Below, piece by piece: positions 9,268 to 18,619 of a DNA stretch of 64,000 bases. This DNA is from Marinilactibacillus sp036039175 (GTDB lineage Bacteria > Bacillota > Bacilli > Lactobacillales > Carnobacteriaceae_A). The stretch covers positions 1-64,000 of the forward strand of contig NZ_JAYXKP010000003.1 in assembly GCF_036039175.1 (NCBI RefSeq), given 5' to 3'. The notes below the pieces were generated by a model, which did no database searches, was not told where the DNA came from, and saw only the letters and a list, made by a program, of their open reading frames with translations. Made by a program: the position numbers and the translations under genes. Each line of letters starts with the position of its first letter. Within the stretch, counting starts at the first letter, position 1.

Positions 9268-10656
9268 TTAATGATGATCTTCAAGTAACAACACGTAATG
9301 CATTCTATCAGGTTTAGGCTGGATAGACAATCTTGATTCTTGCAGCCCAACAATCCAGACAACTTGTCCGCTTGCATCTTCTATAATAATCAACTGATTT
9401 CTTTGAGACATTGGAATCTTTCTATCAATCAAAAGATCTTTGATTTTTTTTGAACCATTCATACCTTTTATTCGAATTCTATCACCTGTTTCCCGGTGTC
9501 TAATTTTAAGTGGTAATGAAATTGAATCCACTTCAAGCGTAATCTGTTTTACGACACTTTCAACTGGTGAATTAGAATCTGAACGAAACAAACCTAACCT
9601 TTTTCCCCCAGGAATTTCAGCCCATTCTCCAACGTTCATAAACTTCGGTTCCGTTAAAATGGCTAAAGGCTCTTTTGGAGTCTGAATTAAAATCTTTTCG
9701 TACTCTCTCACCGCAATATATCCACCCGGTAGATCAAGTGAGCTATTGGGATCTTTTTGCTTCAGCCAATCAATCAATAAGTTGGTATGACTCAGCTTGT
9801 ATTGACTTTCTGACTGTTCATACAATTTTTCTAGTAGTTGTTTAAGTATTTGCTTTTGCATACTTCTATCTTCATTCAAGAATTTAGAACGATTTATTTT
9901 AATTTTATTTTCTGTGTACTCAGCGCATTGATTGGTTCGTTCTTCTATTATTGGTAATGCAATTGACCATAATTCATTGACTTCCTGCGAAAAATTAGAG
10001 AGGTGTGCCTCAACCGCTTCGTTTTCTTTTTCCAAAAGAGGCAATATCTGATTCCTATATCGATTTCTACTATACATTAGAGATTGATTGGTCTCATCCT
10101 CAAAGTATACGAGTTGAGAACTCTCAGCATATTCATATAAATCTTTCTTGGCAAACTCTAGAAGTGGTCTAATAATCTTTCGATCATGGAAGTCTCTTAC
10201 AGCCTTTATTCCTGAAAGATGTTCTAGCGCGCTACCTCTCACCAGCTTCATCAAAATGGTCTCTGCTTGATCGCCCCTATGATGAGCCGTTACAAGTTTG
10301 TTGAGATTGTTTTGGACCATTGTATCTAAAAAGAATGCATACCGCTGGTTTCTTGCAGCGGCTTCTAGACCAGATTTAGGATGATCTTGTTTTGACCACT
10401 TTTGAGTGTATAAAGGTAGTTTGTGCTGTTTGCAAAGTTGTTCAACAGCTTCTTGTTCTTTCTTAGAGGCTATTCGCAGCTGATGATTCAGATGCGCGAC
10501 TGAAATATGCGGTCTGCATTCAGTTGGTAACTGAAGCATCAAGTTTAAGAGGACCATAGAATCCACGCCGCCGGATACCGCTAGAAGTACTTGATCATTT
10601 TTCGAAAAGTAACTCTGACGTATCACACACTCGGCAAACCTTTCAGCTAATTGCAT
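9268..10656 (-). CDS. tilS: tRNA(Ile)-lysidine synthase
   Basis: A 462-residue enzyme that converts C34 of the AUA-reading tRNA-Ile to lysidine, which is essential for decoding AUA. The ATP pyrophosphatase P-loop SGGVDS is at residues 28-33, with the N-type ATPase domain to about residue 215 and the TilS C-terminal domains after it. RBS GGAGAG lies 6-7 nt before the ATG. It is co-directional with hpt 40 nt downstream. Two hairpins separate it from yabR upstream, so tilS-hpt is probably its own unit. Confidence 0.96.
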   Translation of the reverse strand: MQLAERFAECVIRQSYFSKNDQVLLAVSGGVDSMVLLNLMLQLPTECRPHISVAHLNHQLRIASKKEQEAVEQLCKQHKLPLYTQKWSKQDHPKSGLEAAARNQRYAFFLDTMVQNNLNKLVTAHHRGDQAETILMKLVRGSALEHLSGIKAVRDFHDRKIIRPLLEFAKKDLYEYAESSQLVYFEDETNQSLMYSRNRYRNQILPLLEKENEAVEAHLSNFSQEVNELWSIALPIIEERTNQCAEYTENKIKINRSKFLNEDRSMQKQILKQLLEKLYEQSESQYKLSHTNLLIDWLKQKDPNSSLDLPGGYIAVREYEKILIQTPKEPLAILTEPKFMNVGEWAEIPGGKRLGLFRSDSNSPVESVVKQITLEVDSISLPLKIRHRETGDRIRIKGMNGSKKIKDLLIDRKIPMSQRNQLIIIEDASGQVVWIVGLQESRLSIQPKPDRMHYVLLLEDHH

Positions 10657-10710
10657 TCAGCTCTCTCCTTTTTTTGATTCCACCATACTCTTTTACAGTC
10701 TACTGGAAAC

Positions 10711-10746
10711 AAAAAAGGGCTAGGTAACTTCCCTAAACCCTTTTTT
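10711..10746 (-). terminator. Rho-independent terminator upstream of tilS
   Basis: AAAAAAGGG pairs with CCCTTTTTT, with an inner TAGG/CCTA pairing. On the minus strand it ends in a T6 tract, closing the transcript that carries yabR. Confidence 0.8.
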
Positions 10747-10775
10747 AACATACATTTGTTTAATTGAGTAGCAAA

Positions 10776-10817
10776 GAGGGGTGCGCCTGATTCGAAATAG
10801 AATCGGGTGACCCCCTC
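10776..10817 (-). repeat. Second GC-rich hairpin behind yabR
   Basis: GAGGGG (10776-10781) pairs with CCCCTC (10812-10817), with an inner GATTC/GAATC stem. It has only a short T run and lies between the yabR stop and the canonical terminator at 10711. It may be a first, weak terminator or a 3'-end stabiliser. Confidence 0.55.
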
Positions 10818-10834
10818 AGGATAGTATGTTTCAC

Positions 10835-11278
10835 TTATCCTCGGCGTCCGCCACGTCCACCGCGTTTATTTTCTGTACTACGTTTTAAAGTCGTCAAGCG
10901 ATCTTCGCTGTCTTTCAAGAAAGAATTCATTAAAGAATCAAAGTCTTCTTTTTTAGGAGCTGCAGCACTACTGCGTTTGTTCGAATGATTACTTGGTTTT
11001 GGACGTTGAGGCGCTTTTCTCTTAGGAGCTTCTTCGGCAGGTTTTTCCTGAGCTTTACGGATAGATAATCCGATTTTCCCATCATCTGCTATAGTCAAGA
11101 CTTTAACCAATACGGTTTGTCCCACTTCTAATACTTCGTTGATATTCTCTACATAACTGTCGGATACTTCACTAATGTGTACTAATCCTGTTTTTTTATC
11201 TCCAAGATCGATAAATGCACCAAAATTCGCAATCCCTGTAACCTTACCTTCTACTTTGCTTCCCACTTCGATTGACAT
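10835..11278 (-). CDS. yabR: S1-domain RNA-binding protein (YabR-like)
   Basis: A 147-residue protein with one S1 RNA-binding domain at residues 1-75 (GSKVEGKVTGIANFGAFIDLGDKKTG is the canonical opening). A basic, proline- and serine-rich low-complexity tail follows, ending GGRGGRRG. YabR/CvfD/GSP13-type proteins bind ribosomes or mRNA and act in post-transcriptional control. AGGAGG precedes the ATG with a long 12-nt spacing. It sits between divIC and tilS as in Bacillus and many lactic acid bacteria. Confidence 0.9.
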   Translation of the reverse strand: MSIEVGSKVEGKVTGIANFGAFIDLGDKKTGLVHISEVSDSYVENINEVLEVGQTVLVKVLTIADDGKIGLSIRKAQEKPAEEAPKRKAPQRPKPSNHSNKRSSAAAPKKEDFDSLMNSFLKDSEDRLTTLKRSTENKRGGRGGRRG

Positions 11279-11475
11279 GTTTTCTTTGTTGCCTCCTAGT
11301 TAATTTGTACGTATTATACCATGCTGATTTTTTAGAATAAAGTCTTTTAGAAAGGTTTTGACTATAATGTTCAAAATCGTTCGCTTTTTCCTACTTTATT
11401 TCCACCACAAGACGTACTTTTTTAATTACAAATAACCTTTACCTGGTCTACAATTTTTTATTTTTATCTTGTAGA

Positions 11476-11919
11476 CTATTCTTGTTCATCAACTTCTGTT
11501 TCCTGATCAGACCCTTTTTGGTCTTTGACATTCAGATGATCTGGCTTTTTATCTTCTGGAAAGCTGAAGACAATTTCATTATCTTTTGTTAGATAATATT
11601 CGCTTCTAGCTAGTTTCAAAACGTATTCTTCATTTTCCAGCAGACCGATGTAATAATTCAGTTTTTCTTGATCCATCTCCAAAGATTCAAACTTTTCCCT
11701 AGCTTCTGCTTGTTCAATCCTTGAATCTTGAAGTTGAGACTGATTCCTGAATAAAGGTGCAACTAAAAGAGAAACGAAAAACAATCCTACAACCATGATC
11801 AGCGTCGTCCGTCTTTTGATCATTTTTTTTCTTTTTTTATTTCGAATATTCTCAAGTGTTTTTTCTTCTATGTACTGGTTTTCCAATTTAGTGACGACTG
11901 GTCGTTTTTTCTTTTCCAT
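11476..11919 (-). CDS. divIC: Septum formation initiator DivIC/FtsB-type
   Basis: A 147-residue bitopic division protein. A Lys/Arg-rich cytoplasmic segment (residues 1-35) precedes one membrane helix (around 37-58). An extracellular coiled coil rich in Glu, Gln and Leu follows, then an acidic tail. DivIC joins DivIB and FtsL in the septal complex that activates the FtsW-PBP2b peptidoglycan synthase. Identity rests on topology, the segment NYYIGLLENEEYVLKLARSEYYLTKDNEIVFSFPE (family signature, partly shown by its NEEYVLKLAR core) and its place between rqcP and yabR. Confidence 0.9.
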   Translation of the reverse strand: MEKKKRPVVTKLENQYIEEKTLENIRNKKRKKMIKRRTTLIMVVGLFFVSLLVAPLFRNQSQLQDSRIEQAEAREKFESLEMDQEKLNYYIGLLENEEYVLKLARSEYYLTKDNEIVFSFPEDKKPDHLNVKDQKGSDQETEVDEQE

Positions 11920-12088
11920 TTTACCCTCTATCCTTTCGCAGAATCTCTTTTCTAGTAATAACCCTGATTATAGCAATAATCTTTCCTTAAGCAAAGGATT
12001 GTCACGTTAATTTAATACTTATGGATTAAATGACATGTTTTGTTCTAGAAAGATTATCACTTTTAATCAGTTCATCAAAGATTATCTT

Positions 12089-12364
12089 CTATTCCTTTGA
12101 TGAATCTTGGTCTTTATAGCGTTCTTCAATCACACTATAAAGCTCTTTAGCTTCATCTTTTTTAGTTGTGTCTCTTAAATCTTCTACTTTAGCAATCAAC
12201 GTTTTATTTCCAAACCTGATTTCCAGCTCATCGCCCACTTTTACGATACTAGAAGATTTAGCTGTTTTACCGTTGATTTGAATACGGTCTTTGTCCGCTA
12301 TTTCTTTTGCAACAGATCTTCTTTTAATGATTCTGGATACTTTTAAAAATTTATCTAATCTCAT
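12089..12364 (-). CDS. rqcP: S4-domain RNA-binding protein RqcP (YabO/Hsp15-like)
   Basis: A 91-residue protein starting MRLDKFLKVSRIIKRR, which is a complete S4 domain opening. RqcP cooperates with RqcH in adding C-terminal alanine tails to nascent chains on stalled 50S subunits (ribosome quality control). I place the start at 12364, 1 nt after the stop codon of the upstream mazG-type gene, with AGAGGG upstream. A longer in-frame extension into mazG is possible on paper but lacks family similarity. Translational coupling with mazG is likely. Confidence 0.93.
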   Translation of the reverse strand: MRLDKFLKVSRIIKRRSVAKEIADKDRIQINGKTAKSSSIVKVGDELEIRFGNKTLIAKVEDLRDTTKKDEAKELYSVIEERYKDQDSSKE

Positions 12365-12365
12365 T

Positions 12366-13418
12366 TTAAAACCCTCTCTCTTCTTTTTCTTTTTTCTTAA
12401 TTTCTTGCCACAAGGCATCGACTTCTTCTGGTGTGTTTGCTTCGACACCGTCAAACACATGAGGATGTCTTCTTCTAAGCTTACGGTTGATTCCATCTAG
12501 TACTTCTTCTAGGGAGAACATACCATTGTTTTCTGCAAGGTTCGTATGATAGAGAATCTGCATCAAAACGTCGCCTAGCTCTTCGATCACATTATCGATA
12601 TCATCATTTTCGTAAGCTTCAATCAGCTCCTGCGTTTCCTCTTTTAAATAAGGCAGAAGGGTCAACGCTGTTTGTTCCCTCACCCAGATATCTCCAGATT
12701 CTCCTGTGATCGCGTCAATATAATGCTGAAGCAACTCAAAAGAGGTGGTTCTTTCATCTCTGTCTAGTGGCGGAACATAAATGGACCTCAAATTATGCAC
12801 ACCTTCAAAACGATCAAGTTCATATAACGGCATCCACTGCTTCTGCTCAGATAACCCCCCAGCGGCATCTACGACACAGATTTGATGCTCATCCGGATAT
12901 TTTTCCATCAAAGTTAGCTTCACTTCACTAGCCATCAGCTGATTGAACACTTGCATAATGATTACAGACTGACCAGTTTGAATGACGTCCGTCGACAGGT
13001 CAAACGCATCTAGTAATTGAAAGCCGTCGACAGGATCTAGTTCCAGTGTCTGAAACATATCGTCAATAAAGCTTTTCCCTCCGATAACATCCACTTCTTG
13101 ATTGGATTCAATCAATAGCTGTACCGTTCGTTCTGCTACCATCGGATGTCCTGGAACAGCGTATACGATATCTTCTTCTTGTGAGAGTTCTATCAACTTA
13201 TCTACAATGGCTGGATAGACTTGATCAAATGTATCGAATTTTTCATAATAATCATCAAAAAAGTTCATTTCAACACCTTCAGCTTGCAACTCTACAACTG
13301 CTGGATGATCTTCTGTACGGACAAACAGTTTATCTGCTTGTTTGATTTTCCTGTATACACCTAAAGGAATTTGATCTAAGTCCGAAGAACCTAATCCGAT
13401 AATTTCGATTTTCCCCAT
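12366..13418 (-). CDS. Tetrapyrrole methylase-MazG fusion (YabN-like), single MazG domain
   Basis: A 350-residue fusion. The N-terminal part (about 1-220, starting KIEIIGLGSSDLDQIPLGV, with YAVPGHPMVAERTV) is a tetrapyrrole methylase/SAM-dependent domain. The C-terminal part (about 230-345) is a MazG nucleotide pyrophosphohydrolase with EExxE-type residues (LKEETQELIEAYENDDIDNVIEELGD in outline). MazG cleaves abnormal or excess NTPs. Bacillus YabN is longer and has two MazG units; only one is seen here. AAAGGTGG precedes the ATG. It is directly coupled to rqcP downstream and 18 nt from the flippase gene upstream. Confidence 0.9.
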   Translation of the reverse strand: MGKIEIIGLGSSDLDQIPLGVYRKIKQADKLFVRTEDHPAVVELQAEGVEMNFFDDYYEKFDTFDQVYPAIVDKLIELSQEEDIVYAVPGHPMVAERTVQLLIESNQEVDVIGGKSFIDDMFQTLELDPVDGFQLLDAFDLSTDVIQTGQSVIIMQVFNQLMASEVKLTLMEKYPDEHQICVVDAAGGLSEQKQWMPLYELDRFEGVHNLRSIYVPPLDRDERTTSFELLQHYIDAITGESGDIWVREQTALTLLPYLKEETQELIEAYENDDIDNVIEELGDVLMQILYHTNLAENNGMFSLEEVLDGINRKLRRRHPHVFDGVEANTPEEVDALWQEIKKKEKEERGF

Positions 13419-13436
13419 TTTCGTACCACCTTTAAC

Positions 13437-15026
13437 TTAAAATTTCTTTCTAAGTGGATCCATCAGTTTTTTGAATGGAATATACCGCCACTCTTGTTCG
13501 GATAATAAATCTAGTCGAATCAGACCAATCAGAAAGACAAATCCACCGATTCCTGTTCCTACCAGTGTAATCAATAATGAAAGTAGTCTACTTGAAGTAG
13601 GCAGCAACTGATTTAACCCTAGCATACTCATGTAGGTAACGATCCCCATAACGGCTAGAACAGAAATCATTTTAACAATTCTCCACTCGTTCAGAAATCT
13701 ATGCCATACCGTTCTTGGCATCTGTAAATTCATGAGCACTAGTACAAGTAAAAGTGCTAAAATCGTAAGATAGCTAGACCCTATAATCCCCATATACATC
13801 ACAGCGAAACGATTAAGTGATGCTTTAAATACTAATCCAATAATGAGCGCAAGCACAGGCATCATTTTTTCTGTCCCGCTTTGGATGACAGAATGTGTGC
13901 TGCTGATCAGAGAAGCAAAGATGATACTAAGCACATACACTTGAAGGACATCTGTACCCATTTTATCGGAGAACAGCGCCTCATTTATCCAAGGCATGAC
14001 TGCGACTAATCCAATAGAAGCGGCTCCCGAGAAAAGTAAGGTAAGGTTCAGCACTGAAAAGGTACTATTTTGCCACTCAGCTTCTTTTTCCTCTTGTCTG
14101 TACTTCCTCAATAACGGGAGGGCACTTGTTGAAATTCCTAGACCAACAACTAACCCCAGCTGAACAAACGGCTGACCCCTATCGTATATTCCTTTCAAAC
14201 TCATGGCAAGCTCTTCGGAAACGCCTGAATCAAGTAGACCGTTATAAATTGTAAAGGAATCCATTAGTTGAAATAAGACCATCATACTACTCATTGCTGT
14301 CAAAGGGAGCCCCTCAACTGCCAGCCTTTTTCCTATAATTAGAATTTTTTTCTTATCCACCGGCTCTAAGTTCGGTGCTTTTTCAATTCGCTTCACTGCG
14401 TACCCCAGTAATATAACTGATCCGATGACTCCCGCAACCCACGAAGAAGAGATTGCAAAAGTCCCCATTTCATATACAGTCCAATCGGTGATTGTAAACA
14501 GATAAGCTACTACCAGTAAGACTGCGATTCTCGCAACCTGCTCGCCAACTTGAGAGATACCAGTTGGTACCATATCTAAATTCCCTTGAAAGTATCCTCT
14601 TATGCTTGATAAGAAAGGGATAAACAGATAAATAAAAGAAACCGACCGAATTACTGGCAGTAATTCCGGATCGCCCATTTGTTCCGCTAACCATGATGCC
14701 CCTAGAAAAAACACAGCGAAAAGGCTGATCGATCCTAGTGCAAGCCAAACTCCTACTTGCTTTGCGATCGATTGCTGCATAGCTGGATCTTTCTCTTCTG
14801 CAATGAGTTTGGATACGAAAAGCGGTAGTCCATTTAGCGCCAGTGCAACTGCGATACCGTAAAAAGGGTAAACTTGCTGATAAACATAAAAGCCTTCATC
14901 TCCAGTTAAGTTCTGAAACGGCACCTTGTATACAGCACTTAAAACTTTGGTTATAAATGCTGCAACAGATAGAATAACCGCTCCGCGCATCATATGATTC
15001 TGATGCTTACCGACTGTGTTATTCAT
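13437..15026 (-). CDS. Polysaccharide/lipid II flippase-like MATE-fold protein (SpoVB/MurJ type)
   Basis: A 529-residue protein with about 14 membrane helices in the MVF/polysaccharide transport arrangement (opening MMRGAVILSVAAFITKVLSAVYKVPF in outline, RG near the first helix and QxxEQVARI later). Such proteins flip lipid-linked cell wall or polysaccharide precursors. This gene occupies the spoVB/yabM position next to mfd, so a peptidoglycan role is plausible. Its ATG overlaps the mfd stop by 8 nt, with AGGAAA inside mfd, so translation is coupled. Confidence 0.88.
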   Translation of the reverse strand: MNNTVGKHQNHMMRGAVILSVAAFITKVLSAVYKVPFQNLTGDEGFYVYQQVYPFYGIAVALALNGLPLFVSKLIAEEKDPAMQQSIAKQVGVWLALGSISLFAVFFLGASWLAEQMGDPELLPVIRSVSFIYLFIPFLSSIRGYFQGNLDMVPTGISQVGEQVARIAVLLVVAYLFTITDWTVYEMGTFAISSSWVAGVIGSVILLGYAVKRIEKAPNLEPVDKKKILIIGKRLAVEGLPLTAMSSMMVLFQLMDSFTIYNGLLDSGVSEELAMSLKGIYDRGQPFVQLGLVVGLGISTSALPLLRKYRQEEKEAEWQNSTFSVLNLTLLFSGAASIGLVAVMPWINEALFSDKMGTDVLQVYVLSIIFASLISSTHSVIQSGTEKMMPVLALIIGLVFKASLNRFAVMYMGIIGSSYLTILALLLVLVLMNLQMPRTVWHRFLNEWRIVKMISVLAVMGIVTYMSMLGLNQLLPTSSRLLSLLITLVGTGIGGFVFLIGLIRLDLLSEQEWRYIPFKKLMDPLRKKF

Positions 15027-18000
15027 TTTCCTGACCTACCGTAGCTTCTACTTTACTGGCTCTGTACTCAGCAACTGTTTTAGTAAATAATACGAGCACA
15101 TCCAGCCATTCGTTGGCCGCCATTTTAAGAGATACTTTGAAGTCGATACTCAATAACTCGTTTGTATGCATGTCTGTTTTCAATTGAATTGACTTTAATG
15201 CTTTAAAGACCTCCGGTAAAGGCAAACTTTGTGTTCCTTCTTTTGAGAATGTGACGGTTACTTTCCCTTTTCCACGCTTAATTGTATCAACTAGCGCGAG
15301 ATCACTATACATTTTCAACTGCCCAATCGTCAGTAAGTCCGCGACTTCTTGAGGATAGTCCCCAAAACGATCAATCAGTTCATCTTGAAGCTCAATGTAA
15401 TCCTCATCACTTGAGAATTCTCTGATTCGTTTATAAAGCTCAATTTTCTGTCTTTCATCTTCTACATAGGTTCCTGGAAGATACGCATCCACTGCAAGGT
15501 CAAGCTCAACATTTGTATGATAATGCGTTTTATCTCCACGTTTTCTAGCAACGGCTTCAGATAGCATTTGAGAATACAAATCAAATCCAACTGAATCGAT
15601 AAAGCCATGCTGTTGCTGTCCAAGTAGATTTCCGGCTCCACGGATAGACAAGTCCCGCATAGCGATCTTGAATCCTGATCCTAGTTCTGTAAAATCCTTG
15701 ATGGCTTGCAGTCTTTTTTCACTCACTTCAGTCAGAATCTTGTTCGGTTGATGCATAAAGTACGCATAGGCTACCCTACTACTTCTCCCAACGCGCCCTC
15801 TTAACTGATACAGCTGAGATAGCCCCATTCTGTCAGCATCTTCTACTAACAAGGTGTTCACGTTGGGCATATCGATACCTGTTTCAATGATGGTCGTTGT
15901 GACGAGCACGTCATATTCTCCTTGAATAAATTCAAACAGAACATTCTCAAGCTGACCTTCTGTCATTTGACCATGCGCAATACCGACTTTAGCATCTGGT
16001 ACAAGTTGCTGTAGCTCTTCAGCTCTTTGCTCGATTGTACTTACTCGGTTATGCAGATAAAACACTTGTCCTCCACGAGCAATTTCTCGTTTCATAGCTT
16101 CAGCAACGACTGCTCCATTCATTTCCATAACGTAGGTTTGAACGGGATAACGGTTAGCTGGTGGTGTTTCGATAACGGATAAATCTCGAACACCAAGCAT
16201 CGACATATGCAAAGTTCTTGGAATCGGCGTTGCAGTCAGCGTTAATACATCGACTTCGTTTTTCAGTTGTTTCAGTCGCTCTTTGTGCTTAACACCAAAT
16301 CTTTGCTCCTCATCCACCACAAGTAGTCCTAGATCTTGAAACTCAACATCCTTAGAAAGTACTCTGTGTGTCCCAACAACAATATCTACTTGCCCTTTGC
16401 GTAATCCATCTTTTACCTTCTTGATTTGCTGTCCTGTTCGAAAGCGACTCATCAAGCCGATTTCAACAGGGAAATCGCTAAACCGTTCCACCATCGTTTC
16501 ATAATGCTGTTGTGCTAGTACAGTCGTTGGAACCAAAATCGCTGCTTGCTTACCGTCTTGCACAGCTTTGAAAATTGCACGCATAGCTACTTCTGTTTTA
16601 CCGTACCCAACATCGCCTACAAGCAGACGGTCCATTGGCTTGTCTTTTTCCATATCCCGCTTAACTTCTTTGATTGAACGGATCTGATCATCTGTCTCTG
16701 TATATGGAAAGGCATCATCAAATTCGTATTGATAAGCATTGTCTTTAGAAAATGGATAACCAGTTTTTCTTTCTCTCTCTGCATACAGTTCGATCAAATC
16801 ATCGGCAATATCTTCTACTTGACTCGCAACTTTTCGTTTTGTTTTGGACCATGCTGTTCCGCCAAGTTTATTGATTTTAGGTGTCTTGCCTTCAGAAGAC
16901 ACATACTTTTGAAGCAGGTTAATTTGTGTGACTGGAATAAACAACTTGGATTCATTGTCGTAAACGACAGACATATAGTCCTGATGTACGCCACCAATTT
17001 CCATTGTCTCCATACCTGTATACTGACCGATACCATGATTGACATGAACTACAAAATCTCCAGGACTTAGTTCTGAATAACTTTTCAGTCTTTCTGCATT
17101 CGAAATATTCTGACGACGTGCTCTTTTCTTGTTCACTCGGTTAAAGAGTTCTTTTTCAGTCAGTACAGCTAGTTTCTCTGTAGGAAGTTCAAATCCGTGT
17201 TGAACAGTGGAAGGAATCACTTGAATTCTTTTTTCAACAATAGACTGATCATCTGAAAGTACACTTGGGATTTCAAAGTCTAAAAGAGTCCGATTCACTT
17301 TATCTGCACGGTCTTCGTCAACTGTCATCACGACTACTGTGTAGCCTTGTTTTCCCCAACGATCCATTTCGGTTTTTAACAGATGCATCTGTCCAAAGAA
17401 TTGTTGCATACTTCTATACTGAAAAGGATGAATCGCGTCAAATTTCAACCCACCCATTCCTTTTTGAAAAAGGGCAAAATGGATCGTGTCTTGATGATGC
17501 TTCTTGATTTCAGTTTTGAAATCATTTGAAAAAGATTGTCCTTGAAGAATTTGTCTTTGTTCTAGTTGAGCGGTTACCCATTCTGCTTCTTCCTCATCTG
17601 AGAATGCATCTCTTTCAAGAACTCTTGGATACTCATCCATTACGATAATGGCATCTTCTGTTGTATAATCCATTACAGAAGCTGGGGTTTCATATAGAAA
17701 GTCTCTAAATTTCACCAGTACATCTGGCTGTTCACCGTCTTCAAGAGCAGTAATGACTGCCTGAATATTTTTACTAAGTTTCTGTTTTTCTTCATGATCT
17801 TCTATTTTTGCCAAGTTTTTGGATAAAGCTTTTCTCAATTTCTCAGCTGCTGGTGCCATCTGATTTTTTGTTATCAGAAAATCAGTCGCTGGGAGGATCG
17901 ACAGTTTTTTTGCATTGCCGATTGATCTTTGTGTATCCGCATTAAAATATCTCATTGAATCGACTTCGATATCAAAGAATTCTATTCGAACAGGATGTTT

Positions 18001-18561
18001 TTCAGTTAATGGATAAATATCGACAATTCCCCCACGAACACTGAATTCTCCTGGGGCTGCAACTTTTTGTTCTCTACGGTAACCCATTCTCACTAACGTA
18101 TCTGCCAATTGATCAAACTCGACCTCTGATCCTAGTTCAATCGTAATGTGCGCCTGCTCGAACATCTCTTTTGGCGGTAATAACTTACGCACGCCTGCTA
18201 AAGGTACAATGATAATACCAGGTTTTCCTGATACGAGATAATCAAGTGCCTGCACTCTTTCTGCTCTGGCCTCCGGAGATGCAATGGCCATTTCTGCATG
18301 AATCATATCGTCTACTGAAAATACAAATAACTGGTCATCAGGAACGAGACCAGTGAAATCTGCCAATAATTGGTTAGCGTGGTACAAATTCTGTGTAACA
18401 ATCACGATTTGTTTCTGCTTTTCTTTCAACAAAGAAGAAACAAATAATGATCTAGCTGATCCAGCAATCCCCGTAACAAGTTGCGTCTGTCGTTTCCCTA
18501 TATGAGAGAAGACTGTTTGAATCGATGGTTTTTCTATTAAAAAATTCGTTATAGTAGACAA
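15019..18561 (-). CDS. mfd: Transcription-repair coupling factor Mfd
   Basis: An 1180-residue DNA translocase that releases stalled RNA polymerase and recruits UvrA. Domains in order: UvrB-homology module (1-about 350), RNA polymerase-interacting CarD-like module (ELSPGDFVVHVNHGIGQYTG in outline, around residue 500), helicase lobes with Walker A LVGDVGYGKTEVA and the DEEQRFG box, TRG/RAMP region around GRVGRSSR, and a C-terminal TRCF domain. Start is TTG at 18561, with AGGA 5 nt upstream; no better ATG exists. Length is normal. It is preceded by pth at 58 nt and overlaps the flippase gene downstream. Confidence 0.98.
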   Translation of the reverse strand: MSTITNFLIEKPSIQTVFSHIGKRQTQLVTGIAGSARSLFVSSLLKEKQKQIVIVTQNLYHANQLLADFTGLVPDDQLFVFSVDDMIHAEMAIASPEARAERVQALDYLVSGKPGIIIVPLAGVRKLLPPKEMFEQAHITIELGSEVEFDQLADTLVRMGYRREQKVAAPGEFSVRGGIVDIYPLTEKHPVRIEFFDIEVDSMRYFNADTQRSIGNAKKLSILPATDFLITKNQMAPAAEKLRKALSKNLAKIEDHEEKQKLSKNIQAVITALEDGEQPDVLVKFRDFLYETPASVMDYTTEDAIIVMDEYPRVLERDAFSDEEEAEWVTAQLEQRQILQGQSFSNDFKTEIKKHHQDTIHFALFQKGMGGLKFDAIHPFQYRSMQQFFGQMHLLKTEMDRWGKQGYTVVVMTVDEDRADKVNRTLLDFEIPSVLSDDQSIVEKRIQVIPSTVQHGFELPTEKLAVLTEKELFNRVNKKRARRQNISNAERLKSYSELSPGDFVVHVNHGIGQYTGMETMEIGGVHQDYMSVVYDNESKLFIPVTQINLLQKYVSSEGKTPKINKLGGTAWSKTKRKVASQVEDIADDLIELYAERERKTGYPFSKDNAYQYEFDDAFPYTETDDQIRSIKEVKRDMEKDKPMDRLLVGDVGYGKTEVAMRAIFKAVQDGKQAAILVPTTVLAQQHYETMVERFSDFPVEIGLMSRFRTGQQIKKVKDGLRKGQVDIVVGTHRVLSKDVEFQDLGLLVVDEEQRFGVKHKERLKQLKNEVDVLTLTATPIPRTLHMSMLGVRDLSVIETPPANRYPVQTYVMEMNGAVVAEAMKREIARGGQVFYLHNRVSTIEQRAEELQQLVPDAKVGIAHGQMTEGQLENVLFEFIQGEYDVLVTTTIIETGIDMPNVNTLLVEDADRMGLSQLYQLRGRVGRSSRVAYAYFMHQPNKILTEVSEKRLQAIKDFTELGSGFKIAMRDLSIRGAGNLLGQQQHGFIDSVGFDLYSQMLSEAVARKRGDKTHYHTNVELDLAVDAYLPGTYVEDERQKIELYKRIREFSSDEDYIELQDELIDRFGDYPQEVADLLTIGQLKMYSDLALVDTIKRGKGKVTVTFSKEGTQSLPLPEVFKALKSIQLKTDMHTNELLSIDFKVSLKMAANEWLDVLVLFTKTVAEYRASKVEATVGQENE

Positions 18562-18619
18562 TAGTTTCCTTCTCCTTTTTCTGAAATACCTACTCGTTTA
18601 TGATTCAAGTTTTTTTCAT

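Noticed and set aside
11447..11477. Terminator behind divIC (GTCTACAA/TTGTAGAC)
   Set aside because: The stem is short with a long AT loop and no T tract follows.
12365..12496. N-terminal extension of rqcP into mazG
   Set aside because: The extra residues are mazG read in another frame; the S4 domain starts at MRLDKF.
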